A DNA stretch of 64,000 bases from WHSW01 sp963740055 (GCA_963740055.1 CAVUCL010000001.1:248001-312000), one strand, 5' to 3'; counted from the stretch's first letter, positions 43,799 through 53,360 are shown. The notes: generated by a model not told the origin, from the letters alone. Program-made: numbers and translations.

Positions 43799-45811
43799 AT
43801 GCGGGCAGGGAAGTCGATCGTTGCGGCCGCGTTCGCGCTCTCGCTCGCCGGTGGCGCGGTGCTCGCGGGGGCCGGTGCGGCGGCGGTCGAACCCGCCGCG
43901 TTGGTCTACGAGTCGTCGGGGCGGATCGTGGTCAGCGACGCGAGCGGCGCCGAGGCGCGCCAGGTCACCGGAGCGGCCGAGCGGCGCTTCGGTGGCGACC
44001 TCGCGCCCGACCTCGCACCCGGAGGCGAGACGATCGCGTTCGTGCGCTTCCACCGCGGCGGCGGGCGGGGCGCGCTGCGGTTGTTCACGATCGCGGCCGA
44101 GGGCGGCGAGGCGAAGCCGCTGACGCCGAGGATCGGGGCGGATGTCGGCGACCCCGCCTGGTCGTCCGACGGCGAACGGGTCGCGTTCGCGCGCGAGCCG
44201 GCGGCCGGCGCCGAGGCCGTCGCCGAGATCGCCACGATTGCGGCCGACGGAACCGACCTGCGCTCCGTCGTCAGCGAGCGCCTGACGCCCGCGAACCAGG
44301 TCACGCTCGCCGACCCTGCCTGGGCCCCCGACGGGGAGCGGATCGCCTACACCCGGTTTCGCTTCACCGCCGCCGCCGCGGAGCCACGCGCCTCGATCCG
44401 CGTCGTCGACGCGGACACGGGCGAGGACCGCCTGCTCGTCGACGACGCCTCGGCGCCCACGTGGTCGCCCGACGGAGAGCGGATCGCCTTCGTCACCGCC
44501 CGCGATCGAAACGGCCGGCGCTGCTTCGCCGACGGCTGCGTGTTCGCGACCGAGCTCTACCTCAGCGACGCCGACGGCACCGACCCGGTGCGGCTCACCG
44601 ACGGGCGCGGGTTCGAGGCCGACCCGGACTGGTCGGGCGACGGCGCGCGGATCGCCTACTCCAGCGACCGAAACTCCCCCGACCTCGCCGGGCCGGAGAT
44701 CTACTCGATCGCCCTCGACGGGAGCTGCCTGACCTGGCTCACGAACGGGACCGCGGCGAACGGGGACCCGGCCTGGCAGCCGGACCCGGGCACGGTCAGC
44801 GCCCCCGCGTCCTGCGGCGACGACGGGCGGCCGTTTCGATTCGAGACCCCGCTCACCCGGCTCGAGCGCGAGCGGGGCTTCGCCCCCCTTTGGCTCGGCG
44901 GGGAGGCCGGCGCCCGCGCTCTCGCCCGGCCCGCCGCCTTCGCCCGCTCCCTGCTGCTCCCCTACAGCGAGTGCTCCGCCTTCGACCCGGCCGCCTGCGG
45001 CCCGCCGGTGTTCGTCTCCCAGACCCCGGCCTGCTCGCCGTTCGCCGAGCTCGACCTCGGGGCATCACGACTTCGGTTCGCGGTGCGCCGGGGCGCGGTC
45101 GTCGTCTCCCGCCGGGGCACCACGGCGGTGCTCAGCGGGGGCGCGGTCGTCTCGCTGGGCGAGTTCGGGCGCCTCAGCCGGGCCCGGGCGCTGGAGCTGA
45201 TCGACGCGCTGCGCCGGTTCGGGAGCCCGCCGGGAGGGGGCCTCCCGCCCTCGCGAGTTCCCGCCGTGGCGCTCGAGCTCGCGCGCGACGCGCGGCGGCT
45301 CGCCGGGCACGGGCGCGGGCCGGCCGCGATCGCGAGACGGCTCGAGGTCTCGCGGCGGCGGGCGCGCAACGCGCTGCGCCTCGCGGCGGCGGTCGCCGAC
45401 GCGAACGGCGTCCGGGCGGTCGACTGCGGGCCCGAGGGCGACACCCGGCCGCGAGTGCAGAGGGTCGAGCTCCACCGCAGCGCCGACGGCGAGCGGCTCG
45501 CGCTGCGCCTGCAGACCCGCTTCTTCAAGCTCGGCGGCGGCGACCAGGTTCAGGTCCTGCGCTCGATCACGCTCGAGGGGTTCGAGGGCGCGGTGCTCGC
45601 GAAGCCTGTCAACCGGCAGCGCAGTCGCTGGCGGGTCGGAGCGGGGACCGCGAAGGGACGGGCGCTGCTCGAGGGCCTGGTCGAGGACCTGGAGGCGAAG
45701 GGCCACGCGCAGCTGCACGCCGGGGTGCTCGCCTCTGGGATCTTCGGCGGCGTCGACGCGAGCTTCCGGCTCACCGGCTACGACCGTCCGGTGCGAGCAT
45801 TGGGCGGATGA
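43799..45811 (+). CDS. Secreted TolB-like PD40 beta-propeller protein with C-terminal HTH-like segment
   Basis: 670 residues. Signal peptide at 1-30 (SIVAAAFALSLAGGAVLAGAG). Residues 35-345 hold PD40/WD40-type blades (DPAWSSDGERVAFARE, DPAWAPDGERIAYTR, TWSPDGERIAFVT, DPDWSGDGARIAYSSD). Residues 360-500 are unassigned with paired Cys. Residues 505-545 (GPAAIARRLEVSRRRARNAL) look like a helix-turn-helix, odd for an exported protein. Stop overlaps the oxidoreductase start by ATGA. Confidence 0.8.
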   Translation: MRAGKSIVAAAFALSLAGGAVLAGAGAAAVEPAALVYESSGRIVVSDASGAEARQVTGAAERRFGGDLAPDLAPGGETIAFVRFHRGGGRGALRLFTIAAEGGEAKPLTPRIGADVGDPAWSSDGERVAFAREPAAGAEAVAEIATIAADGTDLRSVVSERLTPANQVTLADPAWAPDGERIAYTRFRFTAAAAEPRASIRVVDADTGEDRLLVDDASAPTWSPDGERIAFVTARDRNGRRCFADGCVFATELYLSDADGTDPVRLTDGRGFEADPDWSGDGARIAYSSDRNSPDLAGPEIYSIALDGSCLTWLTNGTAANGDPAWQPDPGTVSAPASCGDDGRPFRFETPLTRLERERGFAPLWLGGEAGARALARPAAFARSLLLPYSECSAFDPAACGPPVFVSQTPACSPFAELDLGASRLRFAVRRGAVVVSRRGTTAVLSGGAVVSLGEFGRLSRARALELIDALRRFGSPPGGGLPPSRVPAVALELARDARRLAGHGRGPAAIARRLEVSRRRARNALRLAAAVADANGVRAVDCGPEGDTRPRVQRVELHRSADGERLALRLQTRFFKLGGGDQVQVLRSITLEGFEGAVLAKPVNRQRSRWRVGAGTAKGRALLEGLVEDLEAKGHAQLHAGVLASGIFGGVDASFRLTGYDRPVRALGG

Positions 45812-47250
45812 ACGGAGCCGACGGCGGGCACGGTCCCTGGGCACTGAAGCCGACAGCCGAGCATCGGCGGTCGCACGCCGAGGCGGAGCCGGCCCCGTTC
45901 TGGCTCGACGCCGCCGACCGTCCCGCACCGGCCGACCCGCTCGCCGGCGAGCACGAGTGCGAGCTCGCGATCGTCGGCGGCGGGCTCTCGGGCCTGTGGG
46001 CGGCGGTGCTCGCCAAGCACGACGACCCGGACCGCGAGGTCGCGCTCTTCGACGCCGGCGAGCTCGCGGGCGCGGCGAGCGGTCGCAACGGGGGCTTCTT
46101 CAACTACTCGCTCACCCACGGGCTCGCCAACGGCCTCGCCCGCTATCCGGACGAAATCGAGGTGCTCGAGCGGCTCGGGCTCGAGAGCTTCGACGAGGCG
46201 GTGGCGACGATCCGCGAGCAATCGATCGACTGCGCGCTCGAGCTCTCGGGCGACCTCGCGGTCGCGGTCGAGCCGCACGAGGTCGACTGGCTCGACCCGG
46301 AGGCGGACGAGCTGCGGCGCTTCGGGCACGAGCCGGTGGTGCTCAACCGCGAGGCCGTCCGGGCCGAGGTCGACTCGCCCCTCTACCTCGGCGGGCTGTG
46401 GCTGAAGCGCGGTGCCGCGATCGTCGACCCCGCGCGCCTGTGCTGGGGGCTGGCGCGGGTGGCGCGCGAGCTCGGGGTGCGGATCTTCGAGCGCACCCCG
46501 ATCGAGGGCCTCGCGCAGTCGGGCGCCGGACTCGAGCTGCGGACCTCCGCCGGGCGCGTGCGCGCGGCGCGGGCGCTGCTCGCGACCAGCGCCTCGCCGG
46601 GACTTGTCGGGGCGATTCGCCGGCGGGTGGTGCCGGTCTACGACTACGTCCTCGTCACCGAGCCCCTCGACCGCGCGCAGATGGATTCGATCGGCTGGCG
46701 CAACCGCCAGGGGGTCGGCGACTGCGCGAACCGCTTCCACTACTACCGGCTGACCGCCGACGACCGGATCCTCTGGGGCGGATTCGACGCGATCTACCAC
46801 TACGCGAGCGCGATCGGCGAGCGCTTCGACCAGCGCGCCGAGAGCTTCGACGGGCTCGCGGCGCGCTTCTTCGCCAACTTTCCGCAGCTCGAGGGGATCC
46901 GGTTCACCCATCGCTGGGGCGGCGCAATCGACACCTGCAGCCGCTTCTTCGCCTTCCACGGCACCGCGATGTCCGGCCGGGTGGCCTACTCGGTCGGCCA
47001 CACCGGGCTCGGGGTCGGCGCGAGCCGCTTCGGCGCGCGGGTCGCGCTCGACCTGCTCGCCGGGCGCGAGACCGAGGCGACTCGCCTGCGGGCGATGCGC
47101 TCGAAGCCGACCCCGTTCCCGCCCGAGCCCCTGCGCTGGGCGGCGATCGAGCTCACCCGCAACCGGCTCGCCGCCGCCGACCGTCGGCGCGGCCGGCGCG
47201 GACTCTGGCTTCGCGCCCTCGACCGCGCCGGGCTCGGCTTCGACAGCTAG
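45808..47250 (+). CDS. FAD-dependent oxidoreductase (DAO family)
   Basis: 480 residues. FAD-binding loop AIVGGGLSGLWAAVLAKH (near residue 53), AGAASGRNGGFF, the substrate-binding half with LWGGFDAIYHY, and a closing GHTGLGVGASRFGARVALDLL that contacts the cofactor. Nearest relatives are gamma-glutamylputrescine oxidase and glycine-oxidase-like enzymes that oxidise amines. Coupled to the propeller gene upstream. Confidence 0.88.
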   Translation: MNGADGGHGPWALKPTAEHRRSHAEAEPAPFWLDAADRPAPADPLAGEHECELAIVGGGLSGLWAAVLAKHDDPDREVALFDAGELAGAASGRNGGFFNYSLTHGLANGLARYPDEIEVLERLGLESFDEAVATIREQSIDCALELSGDLAVAVEPHEVDWLDPEADELRRFGHEPVVLNREAVRAEVDSPLYLGGLWLKRGAAIVDPARLCWGLARVARELGVRIFERTPIEGLAQSGAGLELRTSAGRVRAARALLATSASPGLVGAIRRRVVPVYDYVLVTEPLDRAQMDSIGWRNRQGVGDCANRFHYYRLTADDRILWGGFDAIYHYASAIGERFDQRAESFDGLAARFFANFPQLEGIRFTHRWGGAIDTCSRFFAFHGTAMSGRVAYSVGHTGLGVGASRFGARVALDLLAGRETEATRLRAMRSKPTPFPPEPLRWAAIELTRNRLAAADRRRGRRGLWLRALDRAGLGFDS

Positions 47251-47657
47251 CCGGACCCGAGGGCGCGCTCGGCCTCGGACTCGAGATAGATCGCGATCCG
47301 GGTCACGAGCCCGCGCTCGTCGAAGCGCCAGACGGAGAGCGAGACGAGGTCGAGCTCGAGCCCGCTGCTCGCTCCGCGCGCGGTGACGTGCTGGCGCGCG
47401 AGGATCAGACGCTCGGTCACCGCGACGCTCTCGACCAGCACGATCTCCTGCTTCGGGAAGGCGTCCGGCTCCATCCACCGGCGCAGCTGCTCGGCGCCCC
47501 GATAGGGCGGCTGGCCGCCGGGCGGGAACAGCTCGACCTCCGAGTCGACGAGCGCGAGCGCGGCGTCGAAGTCCTCGCGGTTGAGGGCCTCGTACCAGCG
47601 GCGGATCGTCGCCGTGTTCTCGCGCCGGACCGCCTCGGTGTCGCTCGGCGGGCTCAC
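47247..47657 (-). CDS. SnoaL/NTF2-like protein
   Basis: 136 residues: RRENTATIRRWYEALNREDFDAALALVDSEVELFPPGG, then RGAEQLRRWMEP and VWRFDERGLVTRIAIYLESEAE. Start GTG at 47657, 6 nt after GATACT. Its last codons overlap the end of the convergent oxidoreductase. Role unknown. Confidence 0.84.
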   Translation of the reverse strand: MSPPSDTEAVRRENTATIRRWYEALNREDFDAALALVDSEVELFPPGGQPPYRGAEQLRRWMEPDAFPKQEIVLVESVAVTERLILARQHVTARGASSGLELDLVSLSVWRFDERGLVTRIAIYLESEAERALGSG

Positions 47658-47693
47658 GCGCGCAGTATCGCTCGCTTTCGCCACACTGTCGCC

Positions 47694-49094
47694 GTGGCCG
47701 ATCCCAGCGACCAGCCGCGACCCGGCGCGCGGCCGGCGCCGGAACGCCACCGGCGCGCGCACGCCCGCGCCCGCGACCTCGAGCGCTACGCCGACCTGTT
47801 CGCCGCCCGCACGCGGTCGATGCGCTCGTCGGCGATGCGCGACCTGATGGAGATCACCGCCCGCCCCGAGGTGATCTCGCTTGCCGGCGGGCTCCCCGAC
47901 ACCTCGACCTTCCCGCCGGAGAGCTTCGCCGCGCAGATGACCCGGATCGCCCAGGAGAGCTCCGCGGAGGCGCTCCAGTACGGGCCGACCGAGGGCTTCC
48001 GTGAGACCAAGGAGTGCATCCGCGAGGTGATGCGGGCCGAGGGCATGGACCCGGACCCCGACGACGTGATCGTCACCACCGGCGGCCAGCAGGCGATCGA
48101 CCTGGTCGCGAAGACGCTCGTCGACCCTGGCGACGTGGTGATCGCCGAGGCGCCGACCTATCCGGGCGCGGTGCCCGTGTTCTGCTCCTATGAAGCGGAG
48201 ACGCTCCAGGTCGAGCTCGACGCGGAGGGGATGCGGGTCGACCTGCTCGAGGAGCTGCTCGACCGGCTCGCCGCCGAGGGCCGGCGGCCGAAGTTCATCT
48301 ACTCGGTGCCCAGCTTTCAGAACCCGGCCGGGGTGACGATGAGCGCCGAGCGCCGGCGGCGGTTGGTCGAGATCGCGCGCGAGCGCGAGCTGCTCGTGGT
48401 CGAGGACAACCCGTACGGCCTGCTGCGCTACGAGGGCGAGCCGCTCGAGCCGCTGTACAAGCTCGACGGCGGCGACTACGTGCTCTACCTCGGGACGCTC
48501 TCGAAGATCCTCTCGCCGGGGATCCGCCTCGGGTGGCTCTGCGCGCCGCCGCCGGTGATGGAGAAGGTGGTGCTCGGCAAGCAGGCCGCCGACCTCTGCA
48601 CCTCGACCCTGACCCAGTACTTCGTCCGCGAGTACTTCGGCGAGGGCAGGTGGCTCGACTACGTCCGCGACCTGACCTCGATCTACCGCTCCCGCCGCGA
48701 TGCGATGCTCGCGGCGCTCGCCGAGCACTTCCCCGACTCGGCGAGCTGGTCGCATCCCGAGGGCGGGCTCTTCTGCTGGGCGACGCTGCCCGACTACATC
48801 GACACCACCGACCTGCTGGCGAAGGCGCTGGGCGAGAACGTCGCCTTCGTCCCCGGCGCCGCCGCCTACGCGGACGGGCGCGGCGGCTCCGCGATGCGGC
48901 TCAACTTCTCCGCCTCGAGCGAGGACGAGATCCGCGAGGGGGTCAAGCGAATCGGCGCGGTGATCGCCGAGCAGGTCGACCTGTACGAGTCCCTGACCAA
49001 CGTTCCGCCCGCCTCCTCCGCTTCGCGTCCGGGGGCGGGCGGGTCAGGCGAAGGACGTGGATCGGTTATTCCGTTTCGGCCCCCGGAGCGATGA
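47694..49094 (+). CDS. PLP-dependent aminotransferase (LysN/2-aminoadipate type)
   Basis: 466 residues. About 45 disordered Arg/Pro-rich residues precede ISLAGGLPDTSTFPPE, QYGPTEGFRETKE, TTGGQQAIDLVAKTL, PSFQNPAGVTMS, VVEDNPYGLLRYEG, the PLP-Lys in YLGTLSKILSPGIRLGW, and a C-terminal MRLNFSASSEDEI. Such enzymes transaminate 2-aminoadipate, Leu, Phe or Tyr. A Gly/Ser-rich tail follows residue 440. Start GTG; the stop overlaps ddl by ATGA. Confidence 0.88.
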   Translation: MADPSDQPRPGARPAPERHRRAHARARDLERYADLFAARTRSMRSSAMRDLMEITARPEVISLAGGLPDTSTFPPESFAAQMTRIAQESSAEALQYGPTEGFRETKECIREVMRAEGMDPDPDDVIVTTGGQQAIDLVAKTLVDPGDVVIAEAPTYPGAVPVFCSYEAETLQVELDAEGMRVDLLEELLDRLAAEGRRPKFIYSVPSFQNPAGVTMSAERRRRLVEIARERELLVVEDNPYGLLRYEGEPLEPLYKLDGGDYVLYLGTLSKILSPGIRLGWLCAPPPVMEKVVLGKQAADLCTSTLTQYFVREYFGEGRWLDYVRDLTSIYRSRRDAMLAALAEHFPDSASWSHPEGGLFCWATLPDYIDTTDLLAKALGENVAFVPGAAAYADGRGGSAMRLNFSASSEDEIREGVKRIGAVIAEQVDLYESLTNVPPASSASRPGAGGSGEGRGSVIPFRPPER

Positions 49095-50020
49095 GAGTCG
49101 CGGTGCTCAGTGGCGGACGCGGGCTCGAGCGGCAGGTGTCGCTGCGCAGCGGGGCGCGGGTCGAGGACGCGCTCGCGGCGCTCGGCCACGAGGTGATGGC
49201 GGTCGACGTCGGCGCCGACCTCGTCGCGAGGCTGAAGGCCGACCGGCCCGAGGTCGCGTTCATCGCCCTGCATGGCGCCGGCGGCGAGGACGGCACGGTG
49301 CAGGAGCTGCTCGAGATCCTGCGGATCCCCTACACCGGCCCGGGCGAGCGTGCCTGCGTGCGGGCGTTCGACAAGGTCGGCGCCAAGCACGACCTGCGCA
49401 CCGCCGGGGTGCCGACCCCCGACTGGGCGGCCTTCAACTCGATCGCCTTCCGCGAGCTCGGCGCCGCCGAGGCGCTCGAGGAGATCGAGGCGAACCTCGG
49501 CTTCCCGCTCGTGATCAAGCCGGCGAGCGGCGGGTCGTCGCTGGGGGTCCGCTTCGCCGCGACGGCCGGCGAGGTCCCGGAGGCCCTGGTGGGCGCGTTC
49601 TCATACGACGATCGGGTGCTGGTCGAGCGTCACGTCGACGGGCGCGAGCTCGCGGTCTCGCTGCTCAACGGGATCGCGCTGCCCGCGGTCGAGGCCCGCC
49701 CGCGCGAGGAGGACCGCTTCAACTACGAGGCCCGGTATGAGATCGGGCGCACCGAGTACCTGTGCCCGGCCGAGCTCGGGGCGGCCGAGGGGCCGGTGAT
49801 CGAGGCGGCGCTGCGGACCTGGGACGCGCTCGGCTTCGACGGCTTCGCTCGCGTCGACATGATCCTCGCCGACGACGGGCCGCAGGTGCTGGAGGCGAAC
49901 GCGATCCCCGGCCTCACCGACACCTCGCTGCTGCCGATGGCCGCCGAGGCCGCGGGGCTCGAGTTCGAGCGTCTGTGCGAGCGGCTGCTGGAGCTGGCGC
50001 TCGACCGGGTCGCCGCCTGA
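49091..50020 (+). CDS. ddl: D-alanine-D-alanine ligase
   Basis: 309 residues. MRVAVLSGGRGLERQVSLRSG, FIALHGAGGEDGTVQELLE, FPLVIKPASGGSSLGVRF, LVERHVDGRELAVSLLNG and VLEANAIPGLTDTSLLP fit Ddl: ATP-grasp with metal ligands in the EANAIPG block. It makes the D-Ala-D-Ala end of peptidoglycan precursors. The D-Ala-binding Glu in LERQVS is present. Coupled to the aminotransferase. Confidence 0.95.
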   Translation: MRVAVLSGGRGLERQVSLRSGARVEDALAALGHEVMAVDVGADLVARLKADRPEVAFIALHGAGGEDGTVQELLEILRIPYTGPGERACVRAFDKVGAKHDLRTAGVPTPDWAAFNSIAFRELGAAEALEEIEANLGFPLVIKPASGGSSLGVRFAATAGEVPEALVGAFSYDDRVLVERHVDGRELAVSLLNGIALPAVEARPREEDRFNYEARYEIGRTEYLCPAELGAAEGPVIEAALRTWDALGFDGFARVDMILADDGPQVLEANAIPGLTDTSLLPMAAEAAGLEFERLCERLLELALDRVAA

Positions 50021-50035
50021 GCGCCCGCGGCGGCG

Positions 50036-50530
50036 CTACGACTCGCTGCCGCCGGCGAAGTCCTCGGGGGAGACCTCGTCGAGGAAGTCCTTGAACTTCT
50101 CGACCACCTCCTCCTGGTCCTCGACCTCGTGCTCGAACTCGATCGAGGACTCCTCGATCACCTCCTCGGCGGCGAAGATCGGCGCCTGGCAGCGGACCGC
50201 GAGCGCGATCGCGTCCGACGGGCGCGAGTCGATCTCGACCTCGGAGCCGTTGATCGAGAGCGTGATCGAGGCGTAGAAGGTGTTGTCGCGCAGCTCGGTG
50301 ACCGAGACCCGCTCGCACTTCGCCTCGAGCTGCTCGAGCATCTCGTTGAGCAGGTCGTGGGTCATCGGCCGCGGCGTCTGAGCCCCCTGGAGCTTCATCA
50401 GGATCGCCGCCGCCTCCGGGTGCCCGATCCAGATCGGCAGGAAGCGGTTGCCGTCGACGGTCTTCAGCAGCACGATCGGCTGCTTGCCGACCATGTCGAA
50501 GCTGACACCGTAGATCTGCATCTGCTGCAT
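50036..50530 (-). CDS. Bifunctional nuclease family protein (BFN, DUF151)
   Basis: MQQMQIYGVSFDMVGKQPIVLL, LPIWIGHPEAAAILMKLQG and IDSRPSDAIALAVRCQAPIF are the core of BFN proteins, reported in plants as DNase/RNase; 164 residues here with an acidic tail (EFEHEVEDQEEVVEKF). An ATG at 50578 would add 16 residues, but it overlaps a perfect TATAAT -10 box (50582-50577), which would put transcription start inside that extension, so the ATG at 50530 is preferred. Confidence 0.85.
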   Translation of the reverse strand: MQQMQIYGVSFDMVGKQPIVLLKTVDGNRFLPIWIGHPEAAAILMKLQGAQTPRPMTHDLLNEMLEQLEAKCERVSVTELRDNTFYASITLSINGSEVEIDSRPSDAIALAVRCQAPIFAAEEVIEESSIEFEHEVEDQEEVVEKFKDFLDEVSPEDFAGGSES

Positions 50531-50576
50531 TTGGGGGTTCTCGGAGTCCCGGGGTTGGTGGCGCGGCCCGTCGGCC

Positions 50577-50582
50577 ATTATA
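50577..50582. promoter_or_regulatory. Perfect TATAAT -10 box in a shared divergent promoter
   Basis: ATTATA on the plus strand reads TATAAT leftward toward the BFN gene and TTATAG-like rightward toward the DUF393 gene. This is the only perfect consensus -10 seen in the window between divergent genes. It decides the start of both neighbours. Confidence 0.6.
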
Positions 50583-50583
50583 G

Positions 50584-50991
50584 GTGTGGGTGTTCTCGCC
50601 TCCGTCTCGAGCGAACCCGACCGCGGTCGTCCTCTACGACGCCGATTGCGGCTTCTGCCGCTGGAGCGCCGACACGCTGCTGGCCGCCGACCGCCGGCGG
50701 CGGCTGCGCTCGGTAGCGATCCAGAGCCCCGAGGGCGACGAGCTGCTGGCGGCGATCGCGCCGCAGCGCCGGCTCGAGTCCTGGCACCTGGTGACGACCT
50801 CGGGCGCGCTGATCTCCGGCGCCGCCGCCGGGGCGCCGCTGCTCGAGCTGCTCCCGGGAGGCAGGCTCCCGGCCCGGCTGCTGCGCCGGTTCCCCGGGGC
50901 GACCGAGCGCGTCTACGGGCTGGTCGCCGCCAACCGCGGCCGGCTCGCCCGCCTGCCCGGTGTCGATCCGCGGCGCCGGCCGCGGCGCTGA
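50584..50991 (+). CDS. DCC-family thiol-disulfide oxidoreductase (DUF393)
   Basis: 135 residues. VVLYDADCGFCRWSADTLL carries the DxxCxxC motif of the DCC family, then SVAIQSPEGDELLAAI and SWHLVTTSGALISGAAAG. The thioredoxin-like Cys pair is intact (Cys at about 22 and 25). Start GTG at 50584 or GTG at 50590; the shared -10 box favours the latter. Role in disulfide chemistry unproven. Confidence 0.88.
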   Translation: MWVFSPPSRANPTAVVLYDADCGFCRWSADTLLAADRRRRLRSVAIQSPEGDELLAAIAPQRRLESWHLVTTSGALISGAAAGAPLLELLPGGRLPARLLRRFPGATERVYGLVAANRGRLARLPGVDPRRRPRR

Positions 50992-51001
50992 GGCACGTAG
51001 A

Positions 51002-51075
<74 letters not shown>

Positions 51076-51102
51076 TCGAACCCGGCATTGTAAGAAAGGC
51101 CG

Positions 51103-51719
51103 GTGCCGAGACGACCCGACATGCCGCCGCTGCGCCGCGAGGACCTCGCCGCCGACCCGATCGCCCAGTTCGAGCGCTGGTTCGAGCTCGCCCGCGAGCA
51201 GGTCCCGCTCGCCGACGCGATCACGCTCGCGACCGTCGACGAGCGCGGCGCCCCGGACGCCCGCATGGTCCTGCTCAAGGGGGTCGCCGAGTCCGGGTTT
51301 CGCTTCTTCACCAACTACGAGTCGGCGAAGGGCCGCCAGCTCGAGGTCAGTGGGCGCGCCGCACTGGTCGCCTACTGGCGCGAGCTCGATCGTCAGGTCC
51401 GAGTCCGGGGCACGGTGCGGCGGCTCGAGGCGGCGCCTCGGACGCCTACTTCGCGACCCGCCCGCGCGAGTCGCAGCTCGGCGCCTGGGCCTCGCCGCAG
51501 TCGCAACCGCTCGACTCGCGCATCGAGCTCGACCGACGGCTGGCCGCGGCCGAGGAGCGCTTCGGCTCGGGCGCGATCGAGCGGCCCGCGCACTGGGGCG
51601 GCTACGAGCTCGCGCCGGAGCAGATCGAGTTCTGGCAGGGACAGGTCGGGCGCCTGCACGACCGCTTCCGCTACAGCCGAGCGGGTGAGGAGTGGACGAT
51701 CGAGCGGCTCGGACCGTGA
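51103..51719 (+). CDS. pdxH: Pyridoxamine 5'-phosphate oxidase (frameshifted near 51435)
   Basis: MPPLRREDLAADPIAQFERW, ITLATVDERGAPDARMVLLKG, FFTNYESAKGRQLE and ALVAYWRELDRQVRVRG match PdxH, which oxidises pyridoxamine or pyridoxine phosphate to PLP with FMN. The frame slips at RRLEAA; the repaired continuation SDAYFATRPRESQLGAWAS, PAHWGGYELAPEQIEFWQG and YSRAGEEW ends at 51719. Both the FMN- and PLP-site residues (Arg in ATRPRES, YxxxP-like tail) are there. GTG 51103 or ATG 51121 may be the start. Confidence 0.88.
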
Positions 51720-51732
51720 GCGGCCGCCAGCT

Positions 51733-52584
51733 CTAAGCGCGGCCGATCTCGCGCGAGAACTCGAGCAGCTCGTCGATGCCGTCGAAGCGAAGCTCGGCGC
51801 GGATGCCGTTGCGGGCGGCGCGCACCCGAACCCCGTGGCCGAACGCCTCCTCGAGCGCCTCCTCGGCACGCAGCAGCGCCGCATCGCGGTCGGGGTCGAC
51901 GGTCCGCGGCGCGGTTGGGGTCGCGGCGGAGTCCTTCGCCCGGCGCTCGGTCTCGCGCACCGACCATCCGGCCGCGACCGCGTCGCGGGCGAGGCGGCGG
52001 CGGACGTCGTTGCCGTCGGCCTGCAGCAGCGCCCGCCCGTGCCCCTCGCTGAGCTTGCTGTCGGCGAGCAGTCCGAGCACGTCGTCGGGGAGATCGAGGA
52101 TCCGGATCAGGTTCGAGATCGCGGGCCGGGTGCGACCAAGCCGGCGGGCAAGCTCCTCCTTCGAGAGCCCGAGCTCGTCGACCAGGGCGGCGCAGGCGCG
52201 CGCCTCGTCGACCGGGTTCAGGTCCTCGCGGGCGACGTTCTCGATCAGCGCCGTCTGCATCCGCTGCGCCTCGTCGTCGTCGCGCATCAGCGCCGGGACG
52301 GTCTCCAGCCCGGCCTCCTGGGCGGCCCGCCAGCGACGCTCGCCGGCGATCAGCTCGTAGCGGCCGTCGGGGAGCGGGCGCAGCAGCAGCGGCTGCAGCA
52401 CCCCGGCCTCGGCGATCGAGACGGCGAGAGCGGAGATCGTCGCCGGGTCGAAGCGCCGTCGCGGCTGCGTCGGGCTCGGGCCGATCAGCTCGACCGGGAC
52501 CTCGCGGTAAGCCGGATCGCCGATTCCCGTCTCGGGCAGGATCGCGGCGAGCCCGCGCCCCATCCCGGGGCGGGCTGCGCTCAT
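51733..52584 (-). CDS. parB: Chromosome-partitioning protein ParB
   Basis: 283 residues. MGRGLAAILP is the typical start that stimulates ParA; VPVELIGPSPTQPRRRFDP and LQPLLLRPLPDGRYELIAGERRWRAA form the CTPase/ParB core; ELARRLGRTRPAISNLIRILDLP is the HTH that binds parS; the end is the dimer domain. Start ATG overlaps the parA stop (ATGA, 52581-52584). I found no obvious parS (GTTTCACGTGAAAC) in the window apart from the half-site TTTCACGTG at 55616-55624. Confidence 0.95.
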   Translation of the reverse strand: MSAARPGMGRGLAAILPETGIGDPAYREVPVELIGPSPTQPRRRFDPATISALAVSIAEAGVLQPLLLRPLPDGRYELIAGERRWRAAQEAGLETVPALMRDDDEAQRMQTALIENVAREDLNPVDEARACAALVDELGLSKEELARRLGRTRPAISNLIRILDLPDDVLGLLADSKLSEGHGRALLQADGNDVRRRLARDAVAAGWSVRETERRAKDSAATPTAPRTVDPDRDAALLRAEEALEEAFGHGVRVRAARNGIRAELRFDGIDELLEFSREIGRA

Positions 52585-53360
52585 GCGGCGAGCGCTCCCT
52601 CGCCGGTGCGGGCGGCGAGCTCGCGGGCGAGCTCGCGGTAGGCGACCGCTCCGCGCGAGCCGGGAGCGTGCTCGACCACCGGCGTCCCGTGGCTCGGCGC
52701 CTCGGCGACGCGGACGCTGCGCGGGATCACGGTTGCGAACACATGTTCGGGTAGATGCTGGCGCAACTCTGCTTCCACATCCTGGGCGAGACGGGTCCGC
52801 TCATCGTGCATAGTGATCAACACGCCGGTCAGAACCAGCGACGGGTTCAGGTCGCGGCGCACGAGGTCGAGCGTCTCGAGGAACTGGACCAGGCCCTCGA
52901 GCGCCAGGTACTCGGCCTGGACCGGGACCAGGACGCGGTCGGCGGCGGCGAGCGCGTTCAAGGTCACCGGCCCGAGCGAGGGCGGACAGTCGAGCAGGGT
53001 GAGCGCGAAGCGCTCGCGAACCGGCCCGAGCCCATCGCGCAGGCGAAGCTCGAAGCCGTCGAGGCGCGGGAGCTCGACCGAGGCGCCGGCGAGGTCGCGG
53101 CTGGCCGGCACGATCCAGAGGTTGTCCGGGCCGGCGGGGCGCGCCGCGACGGCGACCGAGGTCTCGCCGCAGAGGCACTCATAAGTGGAGGGGCTGGCAT
53201 CGCGCGCGCCGCCGAGGGCGACGGTGGCGTTGCATTGCTGGTCGAGGTCGACGAGCAGCACCTGGCGACCCTCGGCGGCGAGCGCCGCGGCGAGGTTGAC
53301 CGCGGTCGTCGTCTTGCCGACGCCGCCCTTCTGGTTCGCGATCGCGTACACGGCTCCCAT
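52581..53360 (-). CDS. parA: Chromosome-partitioning ATPase ParA
   Basis: 259 residues. Deviant Walker A NQKGGVGKTTTAVNL at residue 9, LLVDLDQQCNATVALG, FALTLLDCPPSLGPVTLNAL as Walker B, and VQAEYLALEGLVQFLETLD. Start ATG at 53360 is fixed by MGAVYAIANQKGG and by TAAGGT 10 nt upstream (leaderless), although the frame stays open for 150 further codons. With ParB it segregates the origin region. Confidence 0.95.
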   Translation of the reverse strand: MGAVYAIANQKGGVGKTTTAVNLAAALAAEGRQVLLVDLDQQCNATVALGGARDASPSTYECLCGETSVAVAARPAGPDNLWIVPASRDLAGASVELPRLDGFELRLRDGLGPVRERFALTLLDCPPSLGPVTLNALAAADRVLVPVQAEYLALEGLVQFLETLDLVRRDLNPSLVLTGVLITMHDERTRLAQDVEAELRQHLPEHVFATVIPRSVRVAEAPSHGTPVVEHAPGSRGAVAYRELARELAARTGEGALAA

